DNA of 64,000 nucleotides, taken from Mesostigma viride. Taxonomy: Eukaryota; Streptophyta; Mesostigmatophyceae; Mesostigmatales; Mesostigmataceae. Shown here piece by piece: positions 20,881 to 32,403 of this stretch. Made by a program: the position numbers and the translations under genes. Where the stretch lies: positions 770,420 through 834,419 of the forward strand of contig RPFO01000080.1 of the NCBI GenBank assembly GCA_009746045.1, written 5' to 3'. Numbering within the stretch: position 1 is the stretch's first letter; every line of letters starts with the position of its first letter. Below the pieces are notes generated by a model, which was given only the letters and a program-made list of their open reading frames with translations, was not told the origin of the DNA and did no database searches.

Positions 20881-22641
20881 GCTGCGGAAAATCAATGTGC
20901 TGCCCCTCACAGTTTAGTCCATTAGCCCTTGCCTAGTTCGTTGCAACACTTATTACACGCTGTCAACACAACAAGACACAGTACATGTCCCATTGGGGGG
21001 CCATGGAGTAATGGCATTGCCGCAGTAAATGCCAAAGTGAATGCTAAATACATCGACCCCTAGTGTAGGAATAATTAATTGGTACTCTTGTGCACATGCA
21101 TGGCTGCCAAAATGAATTAAAACACGCAGATGGATACTTGTTTACAGAAGTTATACTTTGAATACGTCGTCGTGTAAACCAACGCTCTTCGCCCTAGGCT
21201 ACATCGTTCACATTAAGCGCATGTATATGAGTATGAATATGCTACGTGTGCTGTTGCTTCAAACTTGTTCCTATACACAATCACACTGTCACAAAAACTG
21301 GCGTTCATCCAATACAGAAAACGCCCGCCACAAATTCCAAGCAGGATCTGAACGTAGACTTGGCCGTGATGCTGACCATTTCAAGCAACTTTGAATTACT
21401 GGCAAGCAATGGCGACCGTAATGTCAATCACCAGCACGCAGCACCTGCTATAAGAAAAAATCCAGCAACTACTAGCAAAAGTCAGGTGGGTGACAGGTGC
21501 GTGGGGTATGCAGTCAAGATCAAGCAGTGGAAAACATGGGCACAGTAGTGCTTCCCATCCCACGAACAGCCAAAGTCTCCCTAAAAAATGTGTTCTTGAT
21601 GCACGTTTGATGCACGGGAGCTAATCCAAAGATGTTCCCCAAGGAAATACAGGGAGAGCCTGTGGGGAAAACAGGGGGGAAGCTGCATTGCGGATAATGA
21701 CCCACTGTATATGCTCCCGACCCGTTGCCGACCGAAAGCAAATGGTAAGAAACTACCTGGACGGTAATGATGTAATGGAAAGACGTAAGAAGCTTTCCCG
21801 AACCGACGGAAGGACGACAAAGCGCAGCGTGTAAGGCAGAGGCAGTTGCGTGTTGCTGAAAATGACGTGACCAAAACGGTTGCCGATCATGAAAAACCGG
21901 ACCTCCATCCCGTTGCTGACGGAAACACAGTGTAGAGACGCGGCCTGGCTTGGAAGCAGGACAGTCGATGGAAAAACGTTAGACGAACTTCCCAACCGAA
22001 GTACTTACAAAAAAATGCAGCGGTAGAGACTGCAGCCTGCCTGCAGTGCAGGAACGCCAACCAGAAGCGAAGGGTTCCTGCGAAATAGAAGGAGACAGGC
22101 CGGAATACAGAGGGTAAAGTATTCCTTGGATGACGTTACGACTCGAAGTGGGTAAAAAATGGAAGTGGCCGACTGAAAAGTCGTTGGCATTTCTGCCCTG
22201 GATGGAAACGTTGGGTAAGTAAATCGACCCGTTAGCAATAAAATGGGAAGAGCGCCCAGACGAAACAACCGCAGCTTACCCAAGCGAGATGAACGCTTTC
22301 TTGACAGTCGTCCATGCCAACGTCGGCCAGCCCGGGCCAGGTAGCTGCCGCAGCCATGCCGCACCAGAATTTGAATTTTGTGCCCGGCAACGTTCCTAAA
22401 ATGCAGGAATGGCTGGGCCGACGGCCGACGCGTGGCCCGTGGCCCATGGCCCGTCGCCCGTGTTTTTATACGTGCCTGCGCCTGGCCTGCCTTAACGTTG
22501 TTACGCCCGCGCACTCCCCAGCCTTGCGCACGCCAGCCTTGCGCACGCTGCGCCGCGCCCAGCCTTGCGCATTCCCAGCCTTGCGCATCCCAGCCTTGCG
22601 CATCGTCTGAAGAAATCAGTGTCAGATGTTTACAAAAACTC

Positions 22642-23543
22642 ATAAGAAATCCCGTCTTCCCGTCTCTTCGAACAGCTCAGCTCCGGGCACCCCACGACCC
22701 ATTTTCGTCTCCAGTTCACTCGATTCGTCGCTACTCCTTTCCCTCCCCTAGCCCTTCTTCCCCTCATTCGCGGTAACTTAGTACGATTCAGTTCAGTCTC
22801 TCTTTGTGCCCCTACGTGGCATTTTCGCTTAGTATTCCTTACTTCTCAGAGGCCGCTCCCCCCCCCCGCGCCACTTCCCCTGCGTTTGCCACCGGAACTA
22901 CCCTCGCCCAAGCAGAGAGTTGTTTTTTAATACACTTAAGGATAAGGGATACATATTTATAGTCTCAAAAAAAAAAAAACCATTTTTTCCTCCTCCATTT
23001 GACCGAAACCATTTTTTCCTCCTGTTGACGGGCCACTGAACCCTTTGCCAGGAAGCGTTTGTGTGCGTGCAGTTAGGATTTTCCTGCTGCTGTGTGCCTT
23101 GCTGGTAGTTGGATGCTTTTTGAAGGGCCGTGGCACATGGTGTACTCTGCGATAGTGGCCTCATGTAATGCACTGCACCATGCATGAAGTCTTGGTAGAG
23201 GGGACCCAGGCCTGTGACCACGGGTACACATGCGCGGTTTGTGACCACCACAGTGGGGGTTGGGCAGGCGGCAATGCATGACTTGATAAAGATCGTCCTC
23301 CCCTGAGTGACCAGCTGGCGCGCCGGCGTCCTCTTCTAGGACAGCAGCCGATGCACTTGTCTCGTCACTCTTTGCCTTAACAAAGCTTTTTTTCTTTGCG
23401 GAAGTGGCTGGAAGAAGAGCGGGTTCTTCAGCAGCCTGGGTAGAGCAGCGTGCGTGCTGGTGATCCCTGCATTCACTCCGACCTGGTGGGCGCTATCCAG
23501 CGCATACTTCCCATCACATGTCTTTGATTATTTCTGTACAACG
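22642..23543. other. 5' flank of the HTTM gene
   Basis: Starts at the outer edge of the right arm. Contains pyrimidine-rich stretches (22720-22900), a C9 run and an A12 run (22968-22979), and two copies of ACCATTTTTTCCTCC. This is probably promoter/5' UTR. The HTTM frame is open upstream of its ATG to about 23454 without another ATG, so an upstream exon cannot be excluded. Confidence 0.4.
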
Positions 23544-26500
23544 ATGGGCTACGCGCAGCAGCACGCTACCCAGCCCATCCCTGGCTTTGCTTCCCGGGCG
23601 GTGCGACAGCTGGTGGTCCATGTGCAGGAGACTTTTTCCCTCGACATCCGCTCGCTCGCCACCTGGCGCGTTTTTGTCGGCCTCCTTCTCTGCTACGAAT
23701 GCTGGCTGTGGAGCGATGGCCTGGACCTGCTCTTCCAGACGAGCGGTCACGGGGCGCCCATCGCGCCCACGGATGTCCTCGACCCTGGCATTGTCTCTGG
23801 GCTCGCTGGCATGGCCAACGCCACGGGAGGGCCCGCCGACGATCATCGTGCTGAGGCCCTATTCCACGCGGTTGTCTTTTACCGCGGCCCTTACTGGCTC
23901 CATGCAATGCTCCTCCTCGTCCAGTTTCTGGCGGCCGCGTGCCTCACGCTCGGCCTGCACACTCAGTCCTCCGCCGTGGTCTCCTTTGCCCTAATCTGGG
24001 CCAAGGCGGGGCGCACCTCCTTGTGTGCCTCCGACCGCGTCCTGCAGCTGCTGCTGCTGTGGAGCATGTTCCTGCCACTGGGCCGCAGGGCGTCCCTGGA
24101 TGCGCTACGCAGGCCCGACGGCCAGGCCAGTGTGGTGGATGGCAGCGCGAGGCCATGGCCATGGCCAGCCGCGAGATATCATGGCACGGGTGCCGTTGCC
24201 AGTATCCACCACCCCGGCGGCCCAACTCGTGCATCCATGGTCGTTTCCGGCTCTCCCATGAACGTGTGCAGCGACGAGGCGCATCCCCCGCAACCTGGTT
24301 GCCATACGGATGAAGAGCGCGCGCATGCGGACCGCCGCGGCCATGATGCTGCCCGCAAGCCGGTTGTACGAAGACCATCCCACCATGAGTCAGGGGCCAC
24401 CTCACAGAGCTGCAGCGCAAGTGGCGGCGCTAGTGACGGGAAAGAGCACCTCTACTTTAGCGCAGCCACGGTCGGCGTCACCCTGCAGGTGGCCCTGGTC
24501 TACATCCTCGTGGTGTTCAACCGGCTGTACCCGCACGCCATGCCCGAGTGGACACCGCCCGAGCTGAGCGCCGTGTACTATTCACTGGCGTACGGGCACA
24601 GAGTGCGGTCCCTGCCGGCCGAGCTGTTATTATACCACATGCCACGCTGCGTGCTGCAGTTTATGACCGCGGCCGCCATGGTGGTGGAGATGGCATCACC
24701 GGTGATGGTGCTGGGGACGCGCGCGAACCGGTGGCCTCGCCTCGTGCCGGTGCTGCTGCTGATGTCTCTGCACATGGGGATCCTGGCGATGATGTCACCG
24801 GTGCTGCACCCACAGGTGGGAATGACCTCTAAGCTGCTGCTGCTGCCGTCCCCTTTCTGGGAGTGGCTGGGCAAGAGACGGAGCAGAGGGTCGGCGCAGG
24901 TGCCAGCTCACGGTCGCGACTACGGCAGAGGTGACACTGCCACACCTGCACGTGCAGGACTTGTTTCGGATCAAACAAGGCCACATCCCATCACGATCCA
25001 TGACGGAAGAGAGCCACATGACGTCGGGGCCGGCATCGACTGGCTGGGTGTGGCATTCACCCTGTACGTGCAAGGGCCAGCAGCGGGGGCAACCAGCCCA
25101 GTGTGTGAGGGGGATGACAGAGGCACTCGCCTGCTTCCGCTGGTGCCTTGCCTCGTGAGCGCTGCTACCTTTGGCCGCGTCACCCCTCACTGGGCCCCCA
25201 AGTATGCACCCGATGAGCTTGGCGCAGGTGGCTTGGCTACAGGTCCCGTGGAGCGTGACCGTGGCAGGCTTGCAGGAACGACAGGCTGCTCTGATGCTGG
25301 CAACGTGACAGGTCCTGTTGGCAATGAACATGGGATGGACCGGGCCGTTGGTGCTACCCCACGCCCCTGCTGGTGGCTCACGGATGGCAAGGAGGCCCTG
25401 ACAGGGATATCAGCTGCTGACAAGGTCATATCCCTCCTGCCTGGGGGCCAGCTGTTGAGGGCACGATGCAGCTGGGTGCATGACCAGGTAGCCATGTGGC
25501 TCGCCGCGGTGCTGGAGTGGTCAGCATCTACTACCTCATCAACTGCGGTGGTCGGGTCATCCAAGCTAGAGCCCATCGCGAAAGTTGCGTGCCGCAAAGG
25601 GGGGTTGCCCTTGGGGGATAGATTGCCTGCAGTCAGCCAAGTAGGGTCTCGGGCACGTGGAAGGCATGATACCGTGGGTCAGCCAGGGGAACCACAGAAG
25701 CAAAAGGGCATGCCGGAACAAGCAGAAAGGAGGCGCCGGGGCCGGCTGGGTGTCTGGTGCCAGAGCACGTTGCGGTTGCTCGTGGCGGCATTTGCATGGG
25801 TGTGGCTTGCTTATACAGTGCTGGAAAATGCTGGAAACCTGCACTTGATCCGCAAGCTGGATGGTGGCAAGGTGGCCTGGGTGCTCAATCTGAGTCAGAA
25901 TTTCTCGATGTACAGCCCCCCCGAGTCAAATCCACGTTGGCTTCGCGTCGTTGGCACCGTGCAGGTGATGGGTGCGATGGGCCCAGAGGACGCTTATAAG
26001 ACTAGGGTCGTTGAGACAGCGGCCATGACAGCAAACAACACTTTCTCTCTGGGTGATGGCGGTGGTGCAGATGCAGCGGGAACCAGGCGGCTGGTACCTT
26101 CAAATCATCGTACGTGGCAGAAGCCGGATGTCAGCCATAACACACCCGTGCATGGCTGCCAGTGGCACGTAGACCTCATGAAGGTGATTAAGGGTGCCCG
26201 TAAGAGCTTGCTACGGGACGCCTGGTGCTTCGTGTCAAGATCGTGTGGGCAGGGGGGAATCGACCGAGGCCAAGGGGCCAACCTGCAGCGTGAAGTCCGC
26301 AGTGAGCCCGGTAAGGGTGGAAGTCATACAGTCATGCAGGGCAAGACTTGTGAGTCTACAATCGTGCCACTGGTGGATGGCTCACCCTGGCGCCCCATAG
26401 AACATAAGAGAGCATACCTGTGTGAGGATTTGCTCTGGTCACGGTGTCTGTTCCGCAATGCCTGGTGGGAGGGGTTTGTAAAACATTACCTTTGGAGGAG

Positions 26501-26756
26501 CCAGAGAGATCTTGACAAACTTCCAGCTCGTGTGTGGCACCTTGGCAGCAGCTTCTTCTGCAACCTCCCTGATCTCCTTCAGGGCCACCCTGGGAGTCTC
26601 AACCTGCCACCTGGCATGCAGTTGGTGATGACCGAGGTTGAGATTGCCTTGGTGACCAGTCATGTCTTGCCTCCCTCGTCAGCAACAGTTAGGGGGCCAC
26701 CAGAAATTCTGTACCAAGCTGTGATACCGTGCGAATATTATGTGAAACAACCATAG
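23544..26756 (+). CDS. HTTM-domain (vitamin K-dependent carboxylase-like) membrane protein
   Basis: The best candidate for a cellular gene: an uninterrupted frame of 1,070 codons from ATG at 23544 (context AACGATGGG). Residues below count from that ATG. The N-terminus (about 35-190) has the HTTM opening: RSLATWRVFVGLLLCYECW, a hydrophobic helix WLHAMLLLVQFLAAACLTLG and LQLLLLWSMFLPLGRR. After a low-complexity insert come further helices (about 305-445): LQVALVYILVVFNRLY, AVYYSLAYGHRVRSL, LMSLHMGILAMM and LLLLPSPFWEWLG. The C-terminal part (about 745-1040) contains an isolated helix, NFSMYSPPESNPRWLRVVG and a WW/R-rich end. HTTM domains are shared by vitamin K-dependent gamma-carboxylases and bacterial/algal relatives, and sit in membranes. 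Substrate and activity here are unknown. It is longer than typical HTTM proteins because of Gly/His/Ser-rich inserts, and no intron is needed. Confidence 0.8.
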   Translation: MGYAQQHATQPIPGFASRAVRQLVVHVQETFSLDIRSLATWRVFVGLLLCYECWLWSDGLDLLFQTSGHGAPIAPTDVLDPGIVSGLAGMANATGGPADDHRAEALFHAVVFYRGPYWLHAMLLLVQFLAAACLTLGLHTQSSAVVSFALIWAKAGRTSLCASDRVLQLLLLWSMFLPLGRRASLDALRRPDGQASVVDGSARPWPWPAARYHGTGAVASIHHPGGPTRASMVVSGSPMNVCSDEAHPPQPGCHTDEERAHADRRGHDAARKPVVRRPSHHESGATSQSCSASGGASDGKEHLYFSAATVGVTLQVALVYILVVFNRLYPHAMPEWTPPELSAVYYSLAYGHRVRSLPAELLLYHMPRCVLQFMTAAAMVVEMASPVMVLGTRANRWPRLVPVLLLMSLHMGILAMMSPVLHPQVGMTSKLLLLPSPFWEWLGKRRSRGSAQVPAHGRDYGRGDTATPARAGLVSDQTRPHPITIHDGREPHDVGAGIDWLGVAFTLYVQGPAAGATSPVCEGDDRGTRLLPLVPCLVSAATFGRVTPHWAPKYAPDELGAGGLATGPVERDRGRLAGTTGCSDAGNVTGPVGNEHGMDRAVGATPRPCWWLTDGKEALTGISAADKVISLLPGGQLLRARCSWVHDQVAMWLAAVLEWSASTTSSTAVVGSSKLEPIAKVACRKGGLPLGDRLPAVSQVGSRARGRHDTVGQPGEPQKQKGMPEQAERRRRGRLGVWCQSTLRLLVAAFAWVWLAYTVLENAGNLHLIRKLDGGKVAWVLNLSQNFSMYSPPESNPRWLRVVGTVQVMGAMGPEDAYKTRVVETAAMTANNTFSLGDGGGADAAGTRRLVPSNHRTWQKPDVSHNTPVHGCQWHVDLMKVIKGARKSLLRDAWCFVSRSCGQGGIDRGQGANLQREVRSEPGKGGSHTVMQGKTCESTIVPLVDGSPWRPIEHKRAYLCEDLLWSRCLFRNAWWEGFVKHYLWRSQRDLDKLPARVWHLGSSFFCNLPDLLQGHPGSLNLPPGMQLVMTEVEIALVTSHVLPPSSATVRGPPEILYQAVIPCEYYVKQP

Positions 26757-27376
26757 CTGGACACATGACATGCTAACCCTTCTGCATGAAATAGGTTGTC
26801 TGCAGGGAAGGCATGATGCCACACAGAGTGCGCCGAGTCGTCGACCGAGTTTCTTGCTCATTGAAAAGATGGACAAGAAAAAGGGAAGAGCAAAAACAAG
26901 AAAGCTACAAACACACAAAAAAAGGGGGAGGGGGGGGGGGGAGGGAGAAAGGGGCCTTGCGTGTTCAAACAATGGTTTAGAGATGGCCTGTACGGGAGAA
27001 GCAAACCTGCTAGGCAGGGGGGTGGCCACTCACTGTTGGGCGGGCCAGGAGTTCGAAGACTGCGCGCCCATGGTTCCGCGGATCATGATGGCACCTGATT
27101 AATTAATTAATCACGGCATGTGCCAGGCACGTGTGCGCTTTACCGCTCTTAAGGAATTCGAGCCTGGCTTGGACATGCTTAGGGGAGGTGGCACCCCCAA
27201 ACCCTTAAAATTCGGCATATGCTAACATTACTTGTAATTCATTTGCACAATGCTAAATTATGATTGGGGGCACTAAATAACATCTCTGGTGAGTTGTCCA
27301 TGCACTTGTTGGGGGTACTACCCCCATCTATACGCCAATATTGTGCTATAAATAGAAAAGGACGCTAATTAATTAA
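26757..27376. other. 3' flank of the HTTM gene, no further gene
   Basis: Contains an A/G-rich stretch (26865-26950) with a G run. ACTTGTAATTC near 27229 includes TGTAA, the usual green-algal poly(A) signal, but it is distant from the stop. Confidence 0.35.
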
Positions 27377-27984
27377 CCCGTGTTTTTTTACAACACGGTG
27401 TATCGCGTTGTAATCTGACACGTGGCAGACACAGTAGATACGAGATTTTCGGTCTGAAACTCGGTGGACGGCCTCCTTACATCCCATAGAACTCAAGAAA
27501 AAATCCTTCCATTTTTTGGATTTTTTTGTGACAGCTGCAAACAAATATGTACCACTGAAATCAGGCATTTTCGCGGGACGAAGGTGTTCAAAGACGACGG
27601 CGATGGCGGCAGGTAGATCTCGCCAGTTTTCGGGCGAATTCCAGTGGCTGTTGGGTGGCACCACCATGATGATGCGTTCAAAGATGACAACTAGGTTTCT
27701 ACGAGTTTGTTGAGGTACTGGGGCAAAGGAAACGTAGATTTTTCCAGTTTCTCACCCAACTTTCATGCGGATAGCATAAAGTTGTAGGACATCTTGCTCG
27801 CACCAGTCAGGTCGACACCGCCCTTGCCGGTCTGGCCGGCCCCCAGCGCGGCTTGGCCAACCAGGGCGGCACATCCTGCCCTGGCCTGGCCCCAAGGACA
27901 TTCCTAGAAAGCTAGGTAAGCCTGCCATGAACTACATCCAGATGTTGCTGGCCGACCTAGTGGTCCCAGCTCAGTTTGAACACC

Positions 27985-28256
27985 GCATTCACTCCCTCTC
28001 TCTTCTTTGGACTGCCATGCAGAACAAGAAGCGGTGGCAGAAGATTGTCCAGGCTCACACGCCAGCCCCTGTGGGCAAGCCCCCTCCCCCAAGCGGAAAG
28101 GGCGTTTTGCTGACTAGTGTAGTTAGGCTTTTTTCTAGACTAGATAGCTTACCTAGGTTCGTTCGATTACGCGGCTTCGCCCACCTCCATTCATCCAGCA
28201 AGGAATATGTGCTACATGATCTCCCTACGGAGACATGTTATAATTTAAATTTTTTA
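27985..28256 (+). mobile_element. 5'-truncated LINE-like 3' end, family L1 copy c
   Basis: Parallels 17936-18202: short coding end (NKKRWQKIVQAHTPAPVGKP), 3' UTR, hairpin (28214-28238) and TTATAATTTAAATTTT tail. It sits inside the candidate TTAA element. Confidence 0.7.
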
Positions 28257-28297
28257 TTTTTTTTTTCATGCGGAAACCCTGGAAACCGGCATACATA

Positions 28298-28573
28298 TCA
28301 AGGAGACAACCAGCGCAGGCCAGAAATCGGGAGAATCCGGACCATGGTAGCTCGAGCCTGCCGTTATCTTGTCCGCGTGTTCGAGTCGTTCAGGATTATG
28401 AAGATGAATGGTGATAGAAATGTGTATCCTTGTGCATTGAAATTATGGCTGGCTTACGTGTAGAGCGACTAGATGACCTAGACGGTGGGGCCGGAAACAG
28501 CATGCTTGATCAGCGTGTGTTTCGAGCCTAACTGGCCGGGAGTGTCTAGTGGTGAGCACCATTGCTGCGATCG
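28298..28573 (+). mobile_element. SINE-like dispersed repeat, copy 2, with target duplication
   Basis: Nearly identical to 5589-5867. It is flanked by CGGCATACATAT on the left (28286-28297) and the same 12-mer on the right (overlapping 28572-28583), indicating a 10-12 bp target duplication. It carries the same B-box-like GTGTTCGAGTCGTTC. Confidence 0.6.
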
Positions 28574-29898
28574 GCATACATATTATTACGGCAAGACTCG
28601 GGTCTGCTGCGGCACCATGCTTGGTATTTCCATGGTGTTTCGACTTCTTAACACCTGTTTATTCATTCCGAACGCCCGGACTCTCGGCTAAACCGCGATT
28701 AATTTGTGCAGACTTTTATTGGGTAGCTCCGGGCATGAGTATGGTGCCTGCAAATAGCGTAAGGCGTGACCGTGGCTATTGCTACGGTGTGCTGTATTTT
28801 CATGGAAATGGCCTCTGCCACCGGCTCAATGGTGCTTGCAGGCGTAAGTATATCGTGTTTCTACCTAGTTTCTGCCAGTTTTCCACTTATTTCTACCGAC
28901 CTCTGCCCAGCCTCTCTCAGACCGCCATCCTACTCGACGTTGCTTGCATGTCAGCCATAGCGCAGGTTGCAGTTGTGCAGTATTTAGGTGCTGTATACGT
29001 CGTCAAGCCGTGCATAATAATATCGTGGGGATTGGGTATTGATGGTTTATACTGCGTTGATTGTGCAAGAAGATCAGCCGGTGCCCATAATCATGGTGTA
29101 TAATCATGTGTTGTTAGCATCTTGCCACCGTTTGCTAGCATACATTCCAGCTAGCGTCATCTTTGCCTGCATATGTAAGCTCATGGATCACTCAACCTAT
29201 CCAAGCCTTGCATTACACGTGCCTCTTTCGTTCATTATTGCACGTGTTATGGAATGAAAACCCAGCACCTCCCTTCCCACAAGGCATGTGCTCAACATGT
29301 TGTGAGAGTGGATGATGCTTTGGCTATGGCTGCCTGATTCAGTCATATTAGGCCATCCAGTCATGCTGTTTGATGCATGTATGATGCTGTATAACTTATA
29401 CAACACCTATTTTCAACGTTTTGACCCTCCTAGCTCATTATGGCCCCGTTTATGGGGCTCGTGTCGTTGCCATCATGTTGTGAAGGGCTCTCATTTTTCC
29501 CACTGCGTTGTACTGCGTTGTGTTTGTGATGCTAATGAAAAATAGCTCCGTGGCGCCCAATGGGCCTGAGTAATTTTGTTCCACAGAGCATGCATATGTT
29601 GCCCATAGCTCATGCAAGAAGCCAGATTTTTTTCATGAACCATTTGTGAATAAGCACATGACTTGTGACCTAGGGTCAACAAATCGCGGCCATGGTCAGA
29701 CCCCCCTGTATTCAAACCAGTGTATCTTTCTAATGAATAATAAGCATTTTGTAGGTCTGAGTAGCTCAAAAAACTATTTGATTTATGGGCTTTCAGGAAA
29801 GTATACACGTGACTATGAAAAAAAAAATTCATTAGATTTTATGACGTGTTCTAGCTTACAACGCAGTATATCGGGCGTTCTAAAAAAAAAAACACGGG
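28574..29898. other. No supported gene
   Basis: Interior of the candidate TTAA element. Reading frames up to about 184 codons are present, but without recognisable domains or consistent composition. Confidence 0.4.
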
Positions 29899-29902
29899 TT
29901 AA

Positions 29903-30020
29903 TTCGATTAACTCGTGCTCCCGTTGGGGAGTCACGGAGCATTAACCCCGATGGATGGATGGATGGGTACACGCAATCCTACCGGTCTAAGCTATCTACA
30001 GGCTATCTACAAAACAAAAC
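29903..30020 (-). mobile_element. LINE-like tail with conserved hairpin (minus)
   Basis: The minus strand shows the conserved stem-loop at 29914-29936 (CGTG/CACG and CTCCC/GGGAG, loop CAAC) followed by a TTAATCGAATTAA tail. Upstream is a GGAT triplet repeat and AGGATTG, comparable to family L1 3'-UTR order. Confidence 0.5.
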
Positions 30021-30261
30021 AATCCTATTCTGCGCTAATTAGTAAAAAGTTATTAATTTCCCCGCAAAACAACCCTTTTTTTACCGGACCTTTGGACTAA
30101 ACATGTCATAAACACTTCAGATAAGGCAACAAAATGTAGCGAAAATCCGGCTAACAGGGGGGCAGCTGTGGTCCAAGCGATCCCAGGTTATTCCGACAAG
30201 TCTAGCTCAAGTTATAATGTAACGAACCCGACTGGGATGTGCAAAAGATCCTATGTTAGGG
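30021..30261. other. No supported gene
   Basis: AT-rich sequence without recognised features. Confidence 0.4.
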
Positions 30262-30535
30262 TAGGTTATTACGGATTAATTAATTAATTAATCAATTAAT
30301 TAATTAATTAATTAATTAATAAGCACGTGACTGCGTCACGTGGGTGCCAATACAGAGTAAAGGAACCTTCAACCCTATATACACAGCGAGAAGGAGGGAG
30401 GGCGCCCTAGCTTCTCTCACTGCCGCAGGTGGGCAGGCCACAGAGCGCTCTCTCCACGGCATGGTGCATCATGCCGGGGCGCAACACTGTGGTTGCAATA
30501 CAACCAGTGCAATACCATAGGTAGGCTGAGTTAGT
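30262..30535 (-). mobile_element. SINE-like family S copy (minus)
   Basis: About 270 bp. The 5' end (minus) is CCTATGGTATTGCACTGG, shared with 61263, and the 3' end is a perfect hairpin CACGTGAC-GCA-GTCACGTG (30324-30342). A long ATTA repeat forms the tail (30274-30320). Two copies with the same 5' start suggest a short full-length element. Confidence 0.65.
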
Positions 30536-31034
30536 CTCCATGCTTTGCTGCAGACTAAGTCTCAAAGGCATTGTGAATACAACGTATGAATAAGCCTTGT
30601 AAACCTACGTTGGTATGTGAATATAAAGACCACGTGGGCTATGCAGATAGGAATGCTAGTCGAGTCGCATACGTTTCCCTAGATAGGTACTTTGGGTACT
30701 GGGGTACGTGACAGATGTCAGTACCCAGTATACGTAGTGTCCTGTCATTGGACGGTACTAGAGTATCCTAGATAGGGACCGTACTGCAGCGTGCATTGAT
30801 CTGTGATCACACGATGCAGTGACTAGACTGCGACCTGTCATCGTGCGGCCTCGGGCCAACGGTCTGCACCCAATGGTCACTGGCGGCGCGGCCAGTGAGA
30901 GGAACGTTGATAAAGGGTAAACCTATTTTCTAATGAAGCAAGCAATTCACTGCTCATTTGCTCACAGTGCTCTCAAGCAATATACCAAGTGACTCGCTCA
31001 TTCCATTTACTAACTTGAATTTTATCTGTTACCA

Positions 31035-32403
31035 ATGGCTATCAACAACAAGAACGTTGCGAAGAAGTTGGACTTTAACGATGGTGATGATGGGCAGGAT
31101 AGGCGTCTGCCCCGGGACAACAACAAGAAGCCGGCTGGGGATGCGGCTATTTCTAAGAAAAAGAAGAAAAACAAGAAGAACAACAATGTTTGCCAGGCGG
31201 AGGGGACGGCTGCCGAAAGGCAGACCGACCTACCCCCTCCCCTGAGAAGCCGGAGGACGAGACGGTTCCCCCCCGGGGAACCGACTTACCCTCGACTCCG
31301 GCGGCTGCGACAGCCGCAACCACGGCTGGAGCAGCCATGGCTGTGGAGCCCTCGGCGGTCAACCCCCCCGAGGCCCCACAGTCCGGCCCTCGGCCGCCGA
31401 CTATTCGGGAGCTCATGACCCGACAGACGGCGTCTGTGGCGCCGGACGGGACGATCACTTTTTGTCCCGCCACGTCCGATCTTAATGTCCCCTTCGCCCA
31501 GCCTGGGACACAATTTTATTGAGCTTCAGCTCGGGCGGCCCTCCATGCTCCTTCGAAAGAAGAAGGACATGGAGAGCGTAAAGCTCACGCGGGTGCTACG
31601 CAGGCCCGTTGAGCCCATCGGAGGACAACCCATGTCCGATGATGAGGTCTCGGACACCGCCAGCCTCCCCGACGGCCGGGGAGCAAGAGATAACCCTCAC
31701 CCCAGCGCTCCTGGCGGTGGAGCAGGCCGCGCTGGTGGCCAACGAGAAACGTCGCGCGCGGCAGCGCGACCGGGAGGTCCGTCGCGAGACGGCCTTTCGG
31801 CTCGCTGCCAAGCGGCAGGAATATGAGGAGGAGGCTGCCCGTCGCCTGGCTACCCACCAGGCGATGGCGGAGGCGTACCGTGAGGCATCTCAACGGTTAC
31901 ACGACCTTCTTCAAAATGCTGACTATCAGATGGAATACTCTGATGGTCAAGACCTGGCCGCGCTCGCGCGGTCAGCTTATTTCAAGGCCATGAAGTCCAT
32001 AACCCAATTAAGGGTAACGGCGGCCATATTGGCCCAGCATGGGGTGGTGCCTGAGGAGTCCCCCCCGCTGGCAGCCCCCAAGGGACCCTCCCCCCCCAAC
32101 CCTGTCAGTCCAAGGAGGGCCTTCTGGCCCTGGACCAGGGGAAGGGAAAGAGGAAGGACTTTAATGTCAGGGATGCTCTGGTGGTGGGAGACCCCCTGCC
32201 TGACATCCCCTCTGATGAGGCCGCCTTTCAGGCTGCCCGCCTAAGAGAATATGAAATTCGCAAGGAGATGAAAAGGCTCCAAAGGGAAGAGGCAGCGAGG
32301 AGGGCAGCGGTAGACACCCCTGCCCGCCTCTCCTCCGCTGGGGCTGGCCCTAGCGGGGTCACACGGACCCCCCGGCCTCACCCCGGGCCCCCAGGGCCCC
32401 CTC
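31035..32403 (+). pseudogene. Retroelement B Gag, N-terminal part (frameshifted)
   Basis: ATG at 31035 gives MAINNKNVAKKLDFNDGDDG followed by a Lys-rich stretch. The frame then jumps (31190, then 31609) to a long charged helical region (TLTPALLAVEQAALVANEKR ... AKRQEYEEEAARRLATHQAM), probably a coiled coil. It jumps again to REYEIRKEMKRLQREEAARR near 32250. It ends at the hAT insertion in a Pro/Gly-rich segment. The Gag identity rests on its place upstream of the knuckle and integrase at 53963-54772. Confidence 0.5.

Larger units (their letters stand above)
19627..22641 (-). repeat. Right arm of the large inverted duplication
   Basis: Reverse complement of the left arm. It differs by the absence of copia-1, a single copy of the 74-bp unit, a family L1 insertion at 19812-19957 and a longer GGATGCAT block. 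At 22560-22610 it keeps the uninterrupted sequence into which copia-1 inserted in the left arm. Confidence 0.9.
27377..29898. mobile_element. Candidate TTAA-flanked DNA element (piggyBac-like ends)
   Basis: Both ends read TTAA|CCCGTGTTTTTTT inward (27373-27376 with 27377 on; 29899-29902 with the minus strand from 29898). The next 40 bp are alignable with gaps (GCGTTGTAA...ACACGT). TTAA duplication with CCC...GGG ends is the piggyBac signature. No transposase remains: the interior holds a LINE tail copy, a SINE-like repeat and unassigned DNA. Both flanks are rich in TTAA-type LINE tails, so a chance TTAA is possible. Confidence 0.45.

Noticed and set aside
23454-23543. Upstream extension of the HTTM protein (30 residues)
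   Set aside because: The frame begins at a GTG, not an ATG; the ATG at 23544 has a better context for a eukaryotic start.
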